This document shows, piece by piece, positions 52,502 to 61,265 of a DNA stretch of 64,000 nucleotides (its first letter is position 1; each line of letters starts with the position of its first letter). Made by a program: the position numbers and the translations under genes. Below the pieces are notes generated by a model. That model did no database searches and was not told the DNA's origin. It saw only the letters and a list, made by a program, of their open reading frames with translations. The DNA comes from Azorhizobium doebereinerae UFLA1-100 (lineage in GTDB: Bacteria; Pseudomonadota; Alphaproteobacteria; Rhizobiales; Xanthobacteraceae), in NCBI RefSeq assembly GCF_000473085.1, contig NZ_AXBA01000004.1:124651-188650 (forward strand), read 5' to 3'.

Positions 52502-52918
52502 TCAGGCGAGCGCGATGCACTCGATCTCGATCTGGAAGGGCAGCGGCCAGGGGCGGACGATGGCCGAGGTGCGGGCGGGAAAGCCGTTCGGGAAATAGCC
52601 GCGGTAGACCGCGTTCACGTCCGCCATCAGGTCGGGATCGGTGACATAGAGTGTAGCCCTGGCGACGTTGGCGAGCGAGGAGCCGGCGTGCTCCAGGGCG
52701 AACTTAACCGCTTCGAGCGCGGCGCGGGTCTGCGCCGCGATGTCGCCGGAGACGATGCCCCCGGTCTTAAGGTCGATGGGCGGCATGCCGCAGGTCAGCA
52801 GCAGGTCGCCGGCCCGCACCAGGGCGGAGGTGGGGGCGCCGAGGCGGCGGATCGCCTCGGACACCACCGGCACCTCGATGATCTCGATCCGGCCGGATGA
52901 CAGGGGAGCAGACGACAC
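52502..52918 (-). CDS. RidA-family enamine/imine deaminase
   Basis: A 138-residue YjgF/RidA protein. The C-terminal FPARTSAIV region has the conserved Arg and QIEIECIA the conserved Glu/Cys signature. RidA relatives hydrolyse reactive enamine and imine intermediates made by amino-acid and pyrimidine catabolism. It begins 6 bases after the carbamoyl-amino-acid hydrolase, with which it is co-transcribed. Confidence 0.87.
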   Translation of the reverse strand: MSSAPLSSGRIEIIEVPVVSEAIRRLGAPTSALVRAGDLLLTCGMPPIDLKTGGIVSGDIAAQTRAALEAVKFALEHAGSSLANVARATLYVTDPDLMADVNAVYRGYFPNGFPARTSAIVRPWPLPFQIEIECIALA

Positions 52919-52924
52919 GGCCGC

Positions 52925-54166
52925 TCAGCCCGCCCGCGCCAGCACGGCCTGGAGCAGCACGTTCACGCCCGGCTCGATGTCGGCCAGCGTCACGTTCTCC
53001 AGCTCATTATGGGAAAGGCCGTCCTCGCAGGGCGTGAAGATCATGGCGGTGGGCAGGTAGTTCGCCACATGCATGGCGTCGTGGCCGGCCTCGGTCAGCA
53101 GGTCGGTGTGGGTATAGCCGAGCTGCTGCGCGGCGGCGCGGGTGAGGGCGGTGCAGCCGGGGTCGAACGTCATGCCGCCATAGGACCAGCTCTCGCGCAC
53201 GGTGATGCGGCAGCGCGACTTTTCCTCCAGCTCCGGGACGCGGTCGAGGAACAGCTGCATCATGGTGCGGATCACCTCGTCCGAGGGATGGCGCATGTCG
53301 CAGGTCATCTCCACGTGGTCGGGCAGGATGCCGAGCAGGTTCGGCTCCGCCTTCAGCCGCATGGTGGTGGATTTGCCGCCGGTCTCGTGCATCAGCCAGC
53401 CGATCTCCTCCACCGCCAGGGTCACGTGGGCCGCGCCCACCAGGGCGTTGCGCCGCTTCGGCATGGGGGTCGGGCCCACGTGCCCGGTCTCGCCCGTGAC
53501 CTCCACCACGAAGCCGCGCACGGCGAAGGCGCCGGTGACGATGCCGAGTTGAATCTTTTGCTCGTCGAGGCGCGGCCCCTGCTCGATATGCAGCTCGAAC
53601 AGGCTGTCGAACGCCTCCGGGCGGAGGATATCCGAGCCCGCGAAGCCGATGGCCTCCAGCGCGGCACCCAGGGTGATGCCGTCCTTGTCGGTCCGCTCCC
53701 AGGCGAACTGCGTGCTCTTCTCCCCGGTGAAGACGGCGGAGCCGATCATCGGCGGCTCGAAGCGCGCGCCTTCCTCATTGGTCCAGTTGACCACGGCGAT
53801 GGGACGCCGGGTTTCGATGCCGTGGTCGTTGAGCGTGCGGACAATCTCCAGTCCCGCGAGCACGCCCAGGATGCCATCGAACCGCCCGCCCTTGATCTGG
53901 GTGTCCAGGTGGCTGCCCACCAGCACCGCCTTGGCATCCGGATCGCGCCCCGGGCGGCGGGCCACCATGTTGCCGATGGGATCGATCTCCATGGTGCAGC
54001 CGGCGGCCTCGCACCAGGCCTGGAACTGGCGCCGCATCACGCCGTCATCCTCGGAGAGGGCGAGCCGCCGCAACCCGCCGCGGGGCGTGGTGCCGATCTG
54101 CGCGGAGCGCTCCAGCGTCGACCAGAGGCGGGCCATGTCGGGGCGGATATTGGCGTAGCGGGACAT
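52925..54166 (-). CDS. M20-family carbamoyl-amino-acid/allantoate amidohydrolase
   Basis: A 413-residue zinc hydrolase (N-carbamoyl-beta-alanine, N-carbamoyl-L-amino-acid or allantoate type). Metal ligands are in VGSHLDTQIKGGRFDGILGV, NWTNEEGARF and FELHIEQGPRLDEQ. The C-terminal GLSHNELENVT brings the last His. ATG 54166 is preferred; the longer frame to 54265 encodes the repeat array. With RidA it suggests pyrimidine, hydantoin or ureide breakdown; the MFS carrier divergent from it could import the substrate. Confidence 0.85.
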   Translation of the reverse strand: MSRYANIRPDMARLWSTLERSAQIGTTPRGGLRRLALSEDDGVMRRQFQAWCEAAGCTMEIDPIGNMVARRPGRDPDAKAVLVGSHLDTQIKGGRFDGILGVLAGLEIVRTLNDHGIETRRPIAVVNWTNEEGARFEPPMIGSAVFTGEKSTQFAWERTDKDGITLGAALEAIGFAGSDILRPEAFDSLFELHIEQGPRLDEQKIQLGIVTGAFAVRGFVVEVTGETGHVGPTPMPKRRNALVGAAHVTLAVEEIGWLMHETGGKSTTMRLKAEPNLLGILPDHVEMTCDMRHPSDEVIRTMMQLFLDRVPELEEKSRCRITVRESWSYGGMTFDPGCTALTRAAAQQLGYTHTDLLTEAGHDAMHVANYLPTAMIFTPCEDGLSHNELENVTLADIEPGVNVLLQAVLARAG

Positions 54167-54569
54167 CGTGCGGACTTTCGAAAAGGCGGACGGGACCTGG
54201 GCAGGAACCTGGGACGGAACCAGGGACATAACCTGGGCAGGCAGCGGGCTCGCGAAGGCGCGCACGGCTGCCGCGCGCTTCGCCCCGCCTCCTTCCTAGC
54301 GTCCGCGGGGAGGAGCGGAAAATAGAAATCGGCAATACTCATCATACGCAATATCGATTGGAATTTTCGTTTTCGGTCCAGCTATCTGGATGGGAGCGGC
54401 AGGCATCGTCCGCGCCGGACCGGCGCGGGGGACGGGCCGCGCCGGCGCAGCGTGCCGGGGGCGCCGCGCGGCCCGCAACGCCGGCGCCCTGAAGCCGCGG
54501 ACCTCACGCCGGATGTCCCGGATGGCCGGGCCACGGCAACCCAAGAACAAAATCCAGAGAGACGGAACC
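54167..54569. other. Divergent intergenic region with repeats and promoter
   Basis: No gene is seen. The left half holds the 12-bp tandem repeat (54195-54242). 54316-54380 is AT-rich, including the small dyad CAAT-ATCG-ATTG (54352-54363), and probably carries the promoters. The right half is GC-rich with no clear signal. Confidence 0.4.
54195..54242. repeat. Tandem repeat, 12 bp x 4
   Basis: Four copies of a unit near ACCTGGGCAGGA start at 54195, 54207, 54219 and 54231. Because the unit is a multiple of three, the minus-strand frame keeps open and spells a repeated Gln-Val-Pro-type pattern upstream of the M20 hydrolase start. Confidence 0.8.
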
Positions 54570-55895
54570 ATGAACCAGAATGTCCATATCGGCAGCACGC
54601 ATGCCCCGCCGGGCGACGCACCCAGCCTGAAGAAGATCGCCTTCGCCAGCGTCATCGGCACAACGGTGGAGTGGTATGACCTCTTTGTCTTCGGCACCGC
54701 CTCGGCGCTGGTCTTCAACAAGGTGTTCTTCCCGAGCTTCGATCCCCTGGCGGGCACGCTGCTCGCCTTCGGCACCTTCGCCTCGGCTTATCTCGCCCGC
54801 ATCGTCGGCGCCGTGCTGTTCGGCCATTTCGGCGATCGGCTCGGCCGCAAGTCCATGCTGCTGATCTCGCTCATCATCATGGGCATCGCCACCTTCGCCA
54901 TCGGCCTGCTGCCCAATTACGAGGCCATCGGCATCTGGGCGCCGATCAGCCTGCTCACCCTGCGCCTGATCCAGGGCCTCGCCCTCGGCGGCGAATGGGG
55001 CGGGGCGGTGCTGATGGCGGTGGAGCACGCGCCGCCCAACCGGCGCGGGCTGTTCGGCTCCTGGGTGCAGATCGGCGTGCCCGCCGGCACGCTGCTCGCC
55101 AACTTCGCCTTCCTGACCGCCAACGCCACCCTGTCCACTGAGGCGCTGATCAGCTGGGGCTGGCGCCTGCCGTTCCTCGTCAGCATCGTACTGGTGGGCG
55201 TCGGCCTCTATGTGCGGCTCAATACGGCCGAGACGCCCAAGTTCCAGAAGGTGAAGAGCGCGCAGGCGCAGGCGAAGGTCCCCTTCGCCGAGCTGATGCG
55301 GGCGCAGTGGAAGCGCGTGCTGCTGGGCGGCATCGCCACCATGTCCACGGGCACGTCGTTCAACCTCATCGTCGCCTTCGGCCTCACTTACGGCACCCAG
55401 TCGCTGGGCTTCAGCCGCAACGAGATGCTGTCCATCGCGCTGATCTCCTGCGCCGCCTGCCTGGTGCTGCTGCCGGCCTTCGGGCTGCTGTCGGACCGGA
55501 TCGGCCGCCGGCCGGTGATCATCGGCGGCATCATCGCCGAGGCGGTGGTGGCCTTCCCGCTGTTCTGGCTGATGGACACGCGCCAGTATGCCTTCGCGCT
55601 GGTGGGCTACCTGCTGATGATGACGGCGTTCGCCGCCAATTACGGCCCCATCGCCACCTTCCTGGCGGAGCTGTTCGGCACCAAGGTGCGCTATTCCGGC
55701 TTGTCGATCAGCTACATGCTGTCCGGCGTGCTGGGCAGCGCGGCGACCCCCATCGTCACCACGGCCCTGCTCCATGCCACCGGCAAGGGCTCGTCGGTGG
55801 CATGGTTCATGATCGGCTCGGCGGCCCTGTCCACGCTCGCCCTGCTGCTCCTGGTGGAAACGCTGAAGGGCGATCTCGACCACGCCGCGGGCTGA
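54570..55895 (+). CDS. MFS transporter, metabolite:H+ symporter (MHS) family
   Basis: A 441-residue, 12-helix carrier. ASVIGTTVEWYDLFVFGTASALVFNKVFFP and GHFGDRLGRKSML are typical of MHS-family carriers for organic acids, ectoine or shikimate. RLIQGLALGGEWGGAVLM is the family motif after helix 4. ATG 54570 is the natural start; the upstream in-frame extension is Arg-rich noise. Divergent from the hydrolase/RidA pair. Confidence 0.87.
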   Translation: MNQNVHIGSTHAPPGDAPSLKKIAFASVIGTTVEWYDLFVFGTASALVFNKVFFPSFDPLAGTLLAFGTFASAYLARIVGAVLFGHFGDRLGRKSMLLISLIIMGIATFAIGLLPNYEAIGIWAPISLLTLRLIQGLALGGEWGGAVLMAVEHAPPNRRGLFGSWVQIGVPAGTLLANFAFLTANATLSTEALISWGWRLPFLVSIVLVGVGLYVRLNTAETPKFQKVKSAQAQAKVPFAELMRAQWKRVLLGGIATMSTGTSFNLIVAFGLTYGTQSLGFSRNEMLSIALISCAACLVLLPAFGLLSDRIGRRPVIIGGIIAEAVVAFPLFWLMDTRQYAFALVGYLLMMTAFAANYGPIATFLAELFGTKVRYSGLSISYMLSGVLGSAATPIVTTALLHATGKGSSVAWFMIGSAALSTLALLLLVETLKGDLDHAAG

Positions 55896-55924
55896 CCGCT
55901 GCGGTCTCTCCGGGCAGGACCCCG

Positions 55925-55957
55925 GCTCCGGCGACCGCCAGCGGTTGCCGGAGCTTT
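55925..55957. terminator. Strong hairpin terminator between convergent MFS and LysR genes
   Basis: A 14-base stem with one G.U pair joins 55925-55938 to 55941-55954 (GCTCCGGC to GCCGGAGC arms), with only CA between, followed by TTT. It is 30 bases after the MFS stop. Confidence 0.7.
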
Positions 55958-55972
55958 CGCGTGCCGGCCGCC

Positions 55973-56905
55973 TCAGCCCGGCAGCGGCTCGAAGGCGCCC
56001 ATCTCGTCGAGGAAGGCGCTTTCCGCCGGCCCGTGCCTGGCGGCGGGGTTGGAGAGGAAATAGACGTCCGCCCCGAGATCCTCCAGGCCGGCGACCGGGA
56101 GCGGCCACAACAGGCCGTCGGCCACGTCGCGGGCGGCGGTGGCCATCGGCAGCACGCCGATGCCCACGCCCGCCGTGATGAAGCGGCGCACCTCATGCAG
56201 GTCGGCGCTGGTGGCCACCACGCGGCTGGCGAGGTCCGCCCCGAGCCGCAGCGACAGCATCGGCTCCAGCGAATTGGCGACCTCGGCGCAGGCGAACGAG
56301 ACCCACGGCTCGCTGCGGATCGCGCCCAGCCCCACTTCGTCGGCGCCGAACAAAGGGTGCCGCGCGCCGCAATAGATGGCGAAGCTCTCCCGGAACAGGA
56401 AGCGGCAGGCCAGCGTGGTGAGCGGCTTCACCAGCAGGCAGAAGCCGAACGGCACGATCTGGTGCGACACCGAGCGGATGATGTCGTGGCTGGTGGAGAC
56501 CTGCACCTCGAACGAGATGCCGGGGTGCTTGTCGTGCAGGCCGCGGAACACCGCGTCGAGGCCGCCGTTCACCAGTTGCGTCACGGTGGCGATGCGGATC
56601 ACGCCGGTGACGCTGCTGGCGGGGCGGGAGAGCTTGGGATCGAGCCTGGCGATGGCCTTGTAGAGATCGCGGCACTGGCCGAACAGCAATTCGCCCTGGG
56701 GCGTGAGCTGCATGGGCCGCCGCCCCCGCTCGAACAACTGGCATTCGAGCGAGTCTTCCAGCCGCTTCAGGGCCGCGCTGACGCTGGGCTGTTGCAGCAG
56801 CAAGCGGTCGGCCGCGCGCGTGACGCTGCGCTCCTCGGCGATGACCAGGAATGTGCGCAGCAGATTCCAGTCGAACCCGTAAATCCAGCGATCCGTTTTC
56901 ACCAT
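55973..56905 (-). CDS. LysR-family regulator
   Basis: A 310-residue LysR protein. HTH: SVTRAADRLLLQQPSVSAALKRLEDSL (key part RAADRLLLQQPSVSAALKRL). The inducer domain follows. ATG 56905 begins the natural start MVKTDRW; the longer frame runs into the YCII gene. It could control the MFS carrier next to it, but the two are convergent, so the target is uncertain. Confidence 0.85.
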   Translation of the reverse strand: MVKTDRWIYGFDWNLLRTFLVIAEERSVTRAADRLLLQQPSVSAALKRLEDSLECQLFERGRRPMQLTPQGELLFGQCRDLYKAIARLDPKLSRPASSVTGVIRIATVTQLVNGGLDAVFRGLHDKHPGISFEVQVSTSHDIIRSVSHQIVPFGFCLLVKPLTTLACRFLFRESFAIYCGARHPLFGADEVGLGAIRSEPWVSFACAEVANSLEPMLSLRLGADLASRVVATSADLHEVRRFITAGVGIGVLPMATAARDVADGLLWPLPVAGLEDLGADVYFLSNPAARHGPAESAFLDEMGAFEPLPG

Positions 56906-57015
56906 GAGACCACGCCACTCGTTCCGCGACGGCGAGGATAGCTTATTCCGGGCCGGTGCCGGAACGCCGAGGCGTGGCCTTCTTGTGGGCGGGGCGCCCG
57001 GTGGCGGTTGCCGGC

Positions 57016-57438
57016 TCAGCGGCGGGCGATCTGCGCGCGCATCCGCTCCTCCTGCGCGGCGATCTCCGGCGTCAGCGCCGCGCCGAAGTCGGCGACCTCG
57101 TAGAGCGGGCGGATCTCGATCTCGCTCGGGCCGGGCATGGGGTTGGGGCAGCGCTTCACCCACTCGACGGCTTCCGCCATGTCCTTGACCTGCCACAGCC
57201 AGAAGCCGGCGACGATCTCCCGCGTCTCAGTGAAGGGGCCGTCGGTGACCATGCGGCTGGGGCCGTCGAAGGCCACCCTCTTGCCCTTTGAGGACGGATG
57301 GAGACCCTCGCCCGCCAGCATGATGCCGGCATCCACGAGCTCCTGATTGAACTTGCCCATGGCTTCGAGCAGCTCGCTCGTGGGCAGGGTTCCCGTTTCG
57401 CTGTCGGCGGTCGCCTTCACCAGAACCATCACGCGCAT
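57016..57438 (-). CDS. YCII/DGPF-domain protein
   Basis: A 140-residue protein of the YCII-related/DGPF family: MRVMVLVKA at the start and MVTDGPFTETREIVAGFWLWQVKDMAEAVEWV with the DGPF motif. Members are small dimeric ferredoxin-like proteins, sometimes next to ECF sigma genes; none is seen here. Function unknown. It is in the same direction as the LysR gene 110 bases downstream. Confidence 0.8.
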   Translation of the reverse strand: MRVMVLVKATADSETGTLPTSELLEAMGKFNQELVDAGIMLAGEGLHPSSKGKRVAFDGPSRMVTDGPFTETREIVAGFWLWQVKDMAEAVEWVKRCPNPMPGPSEIEIRPLYEVADFGAALTPEIAAQEERMRAQIARR

Positions 57439-57622
57439 GGGTTCGTCTCCTCTGGCTGCGAGGCCCGGATCGGCCTCCTCGGGCATATGACGCGCGGCCT
57501 TTGCCGGAACCGACATGCGCGCGGGCATATTTTCCGATGCGCCGCCGGCTCTTTCCAGGGCGGTGGCTTGGGCTATATCTGCGCGACGTGCCGCCCCCGG
57601 CGCCAGCCCAAGTGTGACCGCG

Positions 57623-58588
57623 ATGCAGATCCACGCGCTGATCTATTTCAACGAGGTCGTGCGCACGCGCTCGTTCCGCAAGGCGGCGGCGGCGCTGGGC
57701 GTCGCACCCACCGCCATCAGCCGGCAGGTGGAGAATCTCGAGCATTATTTCGGCGCCCCTTTGCTGGAACGCGGCGCGCGCGGCATCCGCCTGACGGCGG
57801 CGGGCGAACTGCTGGCGGCGCGCGCCGCCCGCACGCTGCGCGACATCGACGTCACCCGCAGCCTGATCGCCGACCTGAAGGGGCTGCAAGGCGGTTCGGT
57901 GACGGTCTATGCCGGCGAGGCCATCGTCTCCGGCCTGCTGGCGCCCGCGCTGGCGGATTTCAGCGTCAGCTTTCCCAGGATCCGCTTCGAGATCGTCATC
58001 GCCACCGCCGGTGCCGCCGTGGAGGCGCTGGCGGCGGGGGCGGCGGACATGGCGCTGACCCTGTTCGCCCCCGCCCGCGCGGGGGTGCAGGTGCGCTTCC
58101 GCACCGAGCAGCCGCACGCCGCCATCATGGCGCCAGGCCACGCCCTGGCGCGGGCCGGCTCGGTCACCATCGCCGATCTGTGCGGCCATGCGCTGGCGGT
58201 ACCCAACGCCAGCTATGGCGCGCGCCAGGCGCTGGACGCGGCGGCGCGCGATCTCGGCTGCACGCTCGATCCGGTCTATGTGACCGGGTCGCTGGAAATG
58301 CAGAAGGAGCTGGCGCGCCGGGGCGCCGCCATCCTGGTGCTGCCGGAGATGACCGTGCGGCGGGAGTGCGAGGCGGGGGAACTGGTGGCCATTCCCATCC
58401 GCGAGGCGCGCCCCATCCGCACCCGCATCGACCTGTGCGCGCCGGCGGACCGGGCACCCTCGTTCGCCGCCACGCGGCTGCTGGATTTCCTGGAACGGCG
58501 GCTGCGCGCGCTGGCTGACACGGATCGCGCGGCGGACGCCGCCAGTGCAGCGGTTTCGGCCACACTGCGCACAAGACATCGACGTTGA
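57623..58588 (+). CDS. LysR-family regulator, next to the Dpp/Opp operon
   Basis: A 321-residue LysR protein with HTH FRKAAAALGVAPTAISRQVENLEHYFG and the usual inducer domain. ATG 57623 places the HTH at the normal position; the longer frame adds a non-homologous head. It is 90 bases upstream of the peptide-type ABC operon and in the same direction, so a local regulatory role is likely. Confidence 0.83.
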   Translation: MQIHALIYFNEVVRTRSFRKAAAALGVAPTAISRQVENLEHYFGAPLLERGARGIRLTAAGELLAARAARTLRDIDVTRSLIADLKGLQGGSVTVYAGEAIVSGLLAPALADFSVSFPRIRFEIVIATAGAAVEALAAGAADMALTLFAPARAGVQVRFRTEQPHAAIMAPGHALARAGSVTIADLCGHALAVPNASYGARQALDAAARDLGCTLDPVYVTGSLEMQKELARRGAAILVLPEMTVRRECEAGELVAIPIREARPIRTRIDLCAPADRAPSFAATRLLDFLERRLRALADTDRAADAASAAVSATLRTRHRR

Positions 58589-58592
58589 CGAT

Positions 58593-58636
58593 GCACCATG
58601 GGCCTTGCAGTCTTTCTGGGCAGGGCTGCATGGTGC
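58593..58636 (+). promoter_or_regulatory. Inverted repeat between LysR and the Dpp operon
   Basis: GCACCATG (58593-58600) and CATGGTGC (58629-58636) are perfect arms around 28 bases; just left, CATCG-N7-CGATG (58577-58593) is a second small dyad. This may be a LysR site or an end-of-gene hairpin. Confidence 0.35.
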
Positions 58637-58678
58637 CTTCTCGTTAAGCAGGTAAGCACCGGCGGGCAGGGGACAGTC

Positions 58679-60217
58679 ATGACGATCAGCGCGGTTTGGA
58701 AGTCCGGTTCCCGCCTCCGCAGCGGCACGAGGCTTATGGCGTGCGTCGCCCTCGCGGCGCTGCTGGCGGCGCCGCTCGGTGCAACGGCGCAAGCGGCCAA
58801 GGACGCGCTGGTGGTGGGCATGCCGGTGGAGCCCACCGGGCTCGACCCGACCATCGCCGCGCCGGTCTCCATCGGCCAGGTGACGTGGCAGAACATCTAC
58901 CAGGGGCTCACCCGCATCAGCCGCGCCGGCAAGGTGGAGCCGCAGCTGGCCAGGAGCTGGACCATCTCTCCCGACGGTCTCACTTACACCTTCGCGCTCC
59001 AGCCCGGCGTCACCTTCCATGATGGCGTGCCGTTCGATGCGGCGGTGGCGAAGTTCGCGCTCGACCGCGCGCGGGGCGCCACCTCCAGCAATCCGCAGAA
59101 GCAGTTCGTCGAGGCCATCGACAGCACCGAGGCGCCCGATGCCGCCACCCTGGTGGTGAAGCTGAAACGCCCGGTGAGCGATCTCCTCTATCGCCTCGGC
59201 ATGCCCGCCGCCGTCATGGTGGCGCCTGCCTCGGCGGAGGCCAACCGGACGAGCCCGGTGGGCACCGGCCCGTTCCGCTTCAAGGCCTGGGCCAAGGGCG
59301 ACCGGGTGGAGCTGGAGCGGTTCGACGCCTATTGGGACAAGGCCCATCCCGCACGGCTGGCGCACGCCACGTTCCGCTTCCTGCCCGACGCGCAGGCCCA
59401 GGCGGCGGCGCTGCGCGCCGGAGACGTGGACGCCTTCCCGGAATTCAGCGCGCCGGAGATCTACACCGCCTTCCAGGCCGACAAGGCCTTCCGGACGGTG
59501 GTGGGCAACACCGAGCTGAAGATGATCGCCGGCATGAACAATGCCAGGAAGCCGTTCGACGACGTGCGCGTGCGCCGCGCGCTGATGATGGCGGTGGACC
59601 GCAAGGCGCTGGTGGAGGGGGCCTGGTCCGGCTTCGGCACGCCCATCGGCAGCCAGTACACGCCCAATGATCCCGGCTTCGTCGACACCACCGCCGTGCT
59701 GCCCTACGATCCGGCCAAGGCGAAGGCGCTGCTGGCCGAGGCGGGCTATCCCAAGGGCTTTGCCTTCACTTTGAAGACGCCGCAGATGGCCTATCTCTCG
59801 CGCTCCGCCGAGGTGCTCCAGGCCATGCTGGCGGACGTGGGCGTCACGGTGAAGATCGAGCCCACGGAATTCCCCGCCAAATGGGTGCAGGAGGTGTTCA
59901 AGGACAAGGCCTATGACATGACCATCATGACCCATGCCGAGCCCCTGGACATCGATATCTTCGCCCGCGAGAATTATTACTTCAACTATGCGAACCCGAA
60001 GTTCGTCGAGACCTACAAGGCCGCCGCCGCCGCCACCGATCTGGCCGAGCGCACGAAGCTGATCGGCGCCGCGCAGCGCCTGCTGGCGGAGGATGTGCCG
60101 GCGCTGTTCCTGTTCGTGATGCCGAAGCTCGGCGTGTGGAACGCCAAGGTCGAGGGCCTGTGGGAGAGCGAGCCCGTGCCCTCCAACGATCTCACCGGGG
60201 TGCGCTGGGCCGAGTGA
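58679..60217 (+). CDS. Peptide/nickel-type ABC transporter binding protein (SBP family 5)
   Basis: A 512-residue periplasmic protein. ATG 58679 follows GGGGACAG and opens a signal peptide ending ATAQA (about 38). The mature part carries VVGMPVEPTGLDPTIAAP and the family signature EPQLARSWTISPDGLTYTFALQPGVTFHDG-type region (key part SPDGLTYTFALQPGVTFHDG). DppA/OppA/NikA-type proteins bind peptides, haem, nickel or opines. The ligand is not clear. Confidence 0.88.
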   Translation: MTISAVWKSGSRLRSGTRLMACVALAALLAAPLGATAQAAKDALVVGMPVEPTGLDPTIAAPVSIGQVTWQNIYQGLTRISRAGKVEPQLARSWTISPDGLTYTFALQPGVTFHDGVPFDAAVAKFALDRARGATSSNPQKQFVEAIDSTEAPDAATLVVKLKRPVSDLLYRLGMPAAVMVAPASAEANRTSPVGTGPFRFKAWAKGDRVELERFDAYWDKAHPARLAHATFRFLPDAQAQAAALRAGDVDAFPEFSAPEIYTAFQADKAFRTVVGNTELKMIAGMNNARKPFDDVRVRRALMMAVDRKALVEGAWSGFGTPIGSQYTPNDPGFVDTTAVLPYDPAKAKALLAEAGYPKGFAFTLKTPQMAYLSRSAEVLQAMLADVGVTVKIEPTEFPAKWVQEVFKDKAYDMTIMTHAEPLDIDIFARENYYFNYANPKFVETYKAAAAATDLAERTKLIGAAQRLLAEDVPALFLFVMPKLGVWNAKVEGLWESEPVPSNDLTGVRWAE

Positions 60218-60245
60218 GCCGGTCCGTCCCGACGCCTGAAGAAGA

Positions 60246-60267
60246 GCCCGGCGCCGGAGCGCCGGGC
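60246..60267 (+). promoter_or_regulatory. Hairpin between binding protein and permease genes
   Basis: GCCCGGCG (60246-60253) pairs perfectly with CGCCGGGC (60260-60267) over a 6-base loop, 29 bases after the binding-protein stop and 51 before the permease start. Confidence 0.5.
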
Positions 60268-60317
60268 GTGAGGGGGCGCGGCATGCGCCCGGATGGCTCC
60301 TCTGCAAGCGGGGTTTG

Positions 60318-61265
60318 ATGTTTCGTCTTGTTCTCAGGCGCGGGGCCGGGCTGGTGCTGACCCTTCTGGTCATGTCGCTGGCGATCTTCCTGGTGATGGA
60401 AGTGCTGCCCGGCGATCCCGCCGCCATCCAGCTCGGCACCTCCGGGCGGGCCGACACGCTGGCCGCGCTGCGCCAGAGCATGGGGCTCGATCAGCCCGCC
60501 GTGGTGCGCTATCTGGCCTGGATCTCCGGCATGCTGCGCGGCGATTTCGGCACCTCCTTCACCTATGGCGTGCCGGTGGCCGGGCTGATCGCCGAGCGCC
60601 TGGCGGTGACGCTGCCGCTGGCGCTGATGGCCATCGTCCTGTCCACCGCGATCGCCCTGCCGCTTGGCGTCATCGCCGCCGCGCGCAACGGCACGGCGGT
60701 GGACCATGGCGCCACGCTGTTCACGCAGATCTGCGTCGCGGTGCCGAATTTCTGGATCGGCCTCGTCCTCATCCTGCTGTTCTCCAGCCAGCTCGGCTGG
60801 TTTCCGGCCGGCGGCTTTCCCGGCTGGGAGGCGGGCCTCGGCGCCGGGCTGAAGGCGCTGCTGCTGCCCGCCGTTGCGCTGGCCCTGCCGCAATCGGCCA
60901 TCCTGGCGCGGGTGACGCGGGCGGCGGTGCTGGACGTGCTGAACGAGGATTTCGTCGCCACCGCCCGCGCCAAGGGGCTGAACCGCAGCGCCGCGCTGTG
61001 GCGCCATGTGGTGCCCAATGCCCTGGTGCCGGTGGTGACCATCATGGGCCTGCAATTCTCCTTCCTCATCGCCGGCGCGGTGCTGGTGGAGAATGTCTTC
61101 GTGCTGCCCGGCCTCGGCCGTCTCGCCTTCCAGGCGCTGGCCCAGCGCGACCTGCTGGTGATCAGGGACGTGGTGCTGCTGTTCGCCGGCCTCGTGGTGG
61201 TGGTGAACTTCCTGGTGGACATGGCCTATCTCGCCCTCGACCCCCGGCTGCGGGGGCGGGCATGA
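60318..61265 (+). CDS. Dpp/Opp-type ABC permease (DppB-like)
   Basis: A 315-residue permease with six helices. Family marks are the N-terminal LVMSLAIFLVMEVLPGDPAA, the EAA loop ARAKGLNRSAALWRHVVPNALVPVV and the C-terminal FVLPGLGRLAF. ATG 60318 is preferred to a TTG three bases earlier. Overlaps the second permease by 4 bases. Confidence 0.88.
   Translation: MFRLVLRRGAGLVLTLLVMSLAIFLVMEVLPGDPAAIQLGTSGRADTLAALRQSMGLDQPAVVRYLAWISGMLRGDFGTSFTYGVPVAGLIAERLAVTLPLALMAIVLSTAIALPLGVIAAARNGTAVDHGATLFTQICVAVPNFWIGLVLILLFSSQLGWFPAGGFPGWEAGLGAGLKALLLPAVALALPQSAILARVTRAAVLDVLNEDFVATARAKGLNRSAALWRHVVPNALVPVVTIMGLQFSFLIAGAVLVENVFVLPGLGRLAFQALAQRDLLVIRDVVLLFAGLVVVVNFLVDMAYLALDPRLRGRA

Noticed and set aside
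57227-60481. A 1084-residue open frame on the minus strand
   Set aside because: It runs antisense to three well-supported genes (YCII partly in-sense, LysR and the binding protein) and its His/Arg/Gly-rich translation matches no fold; long antisense frames are expected in GC-rich DNA.
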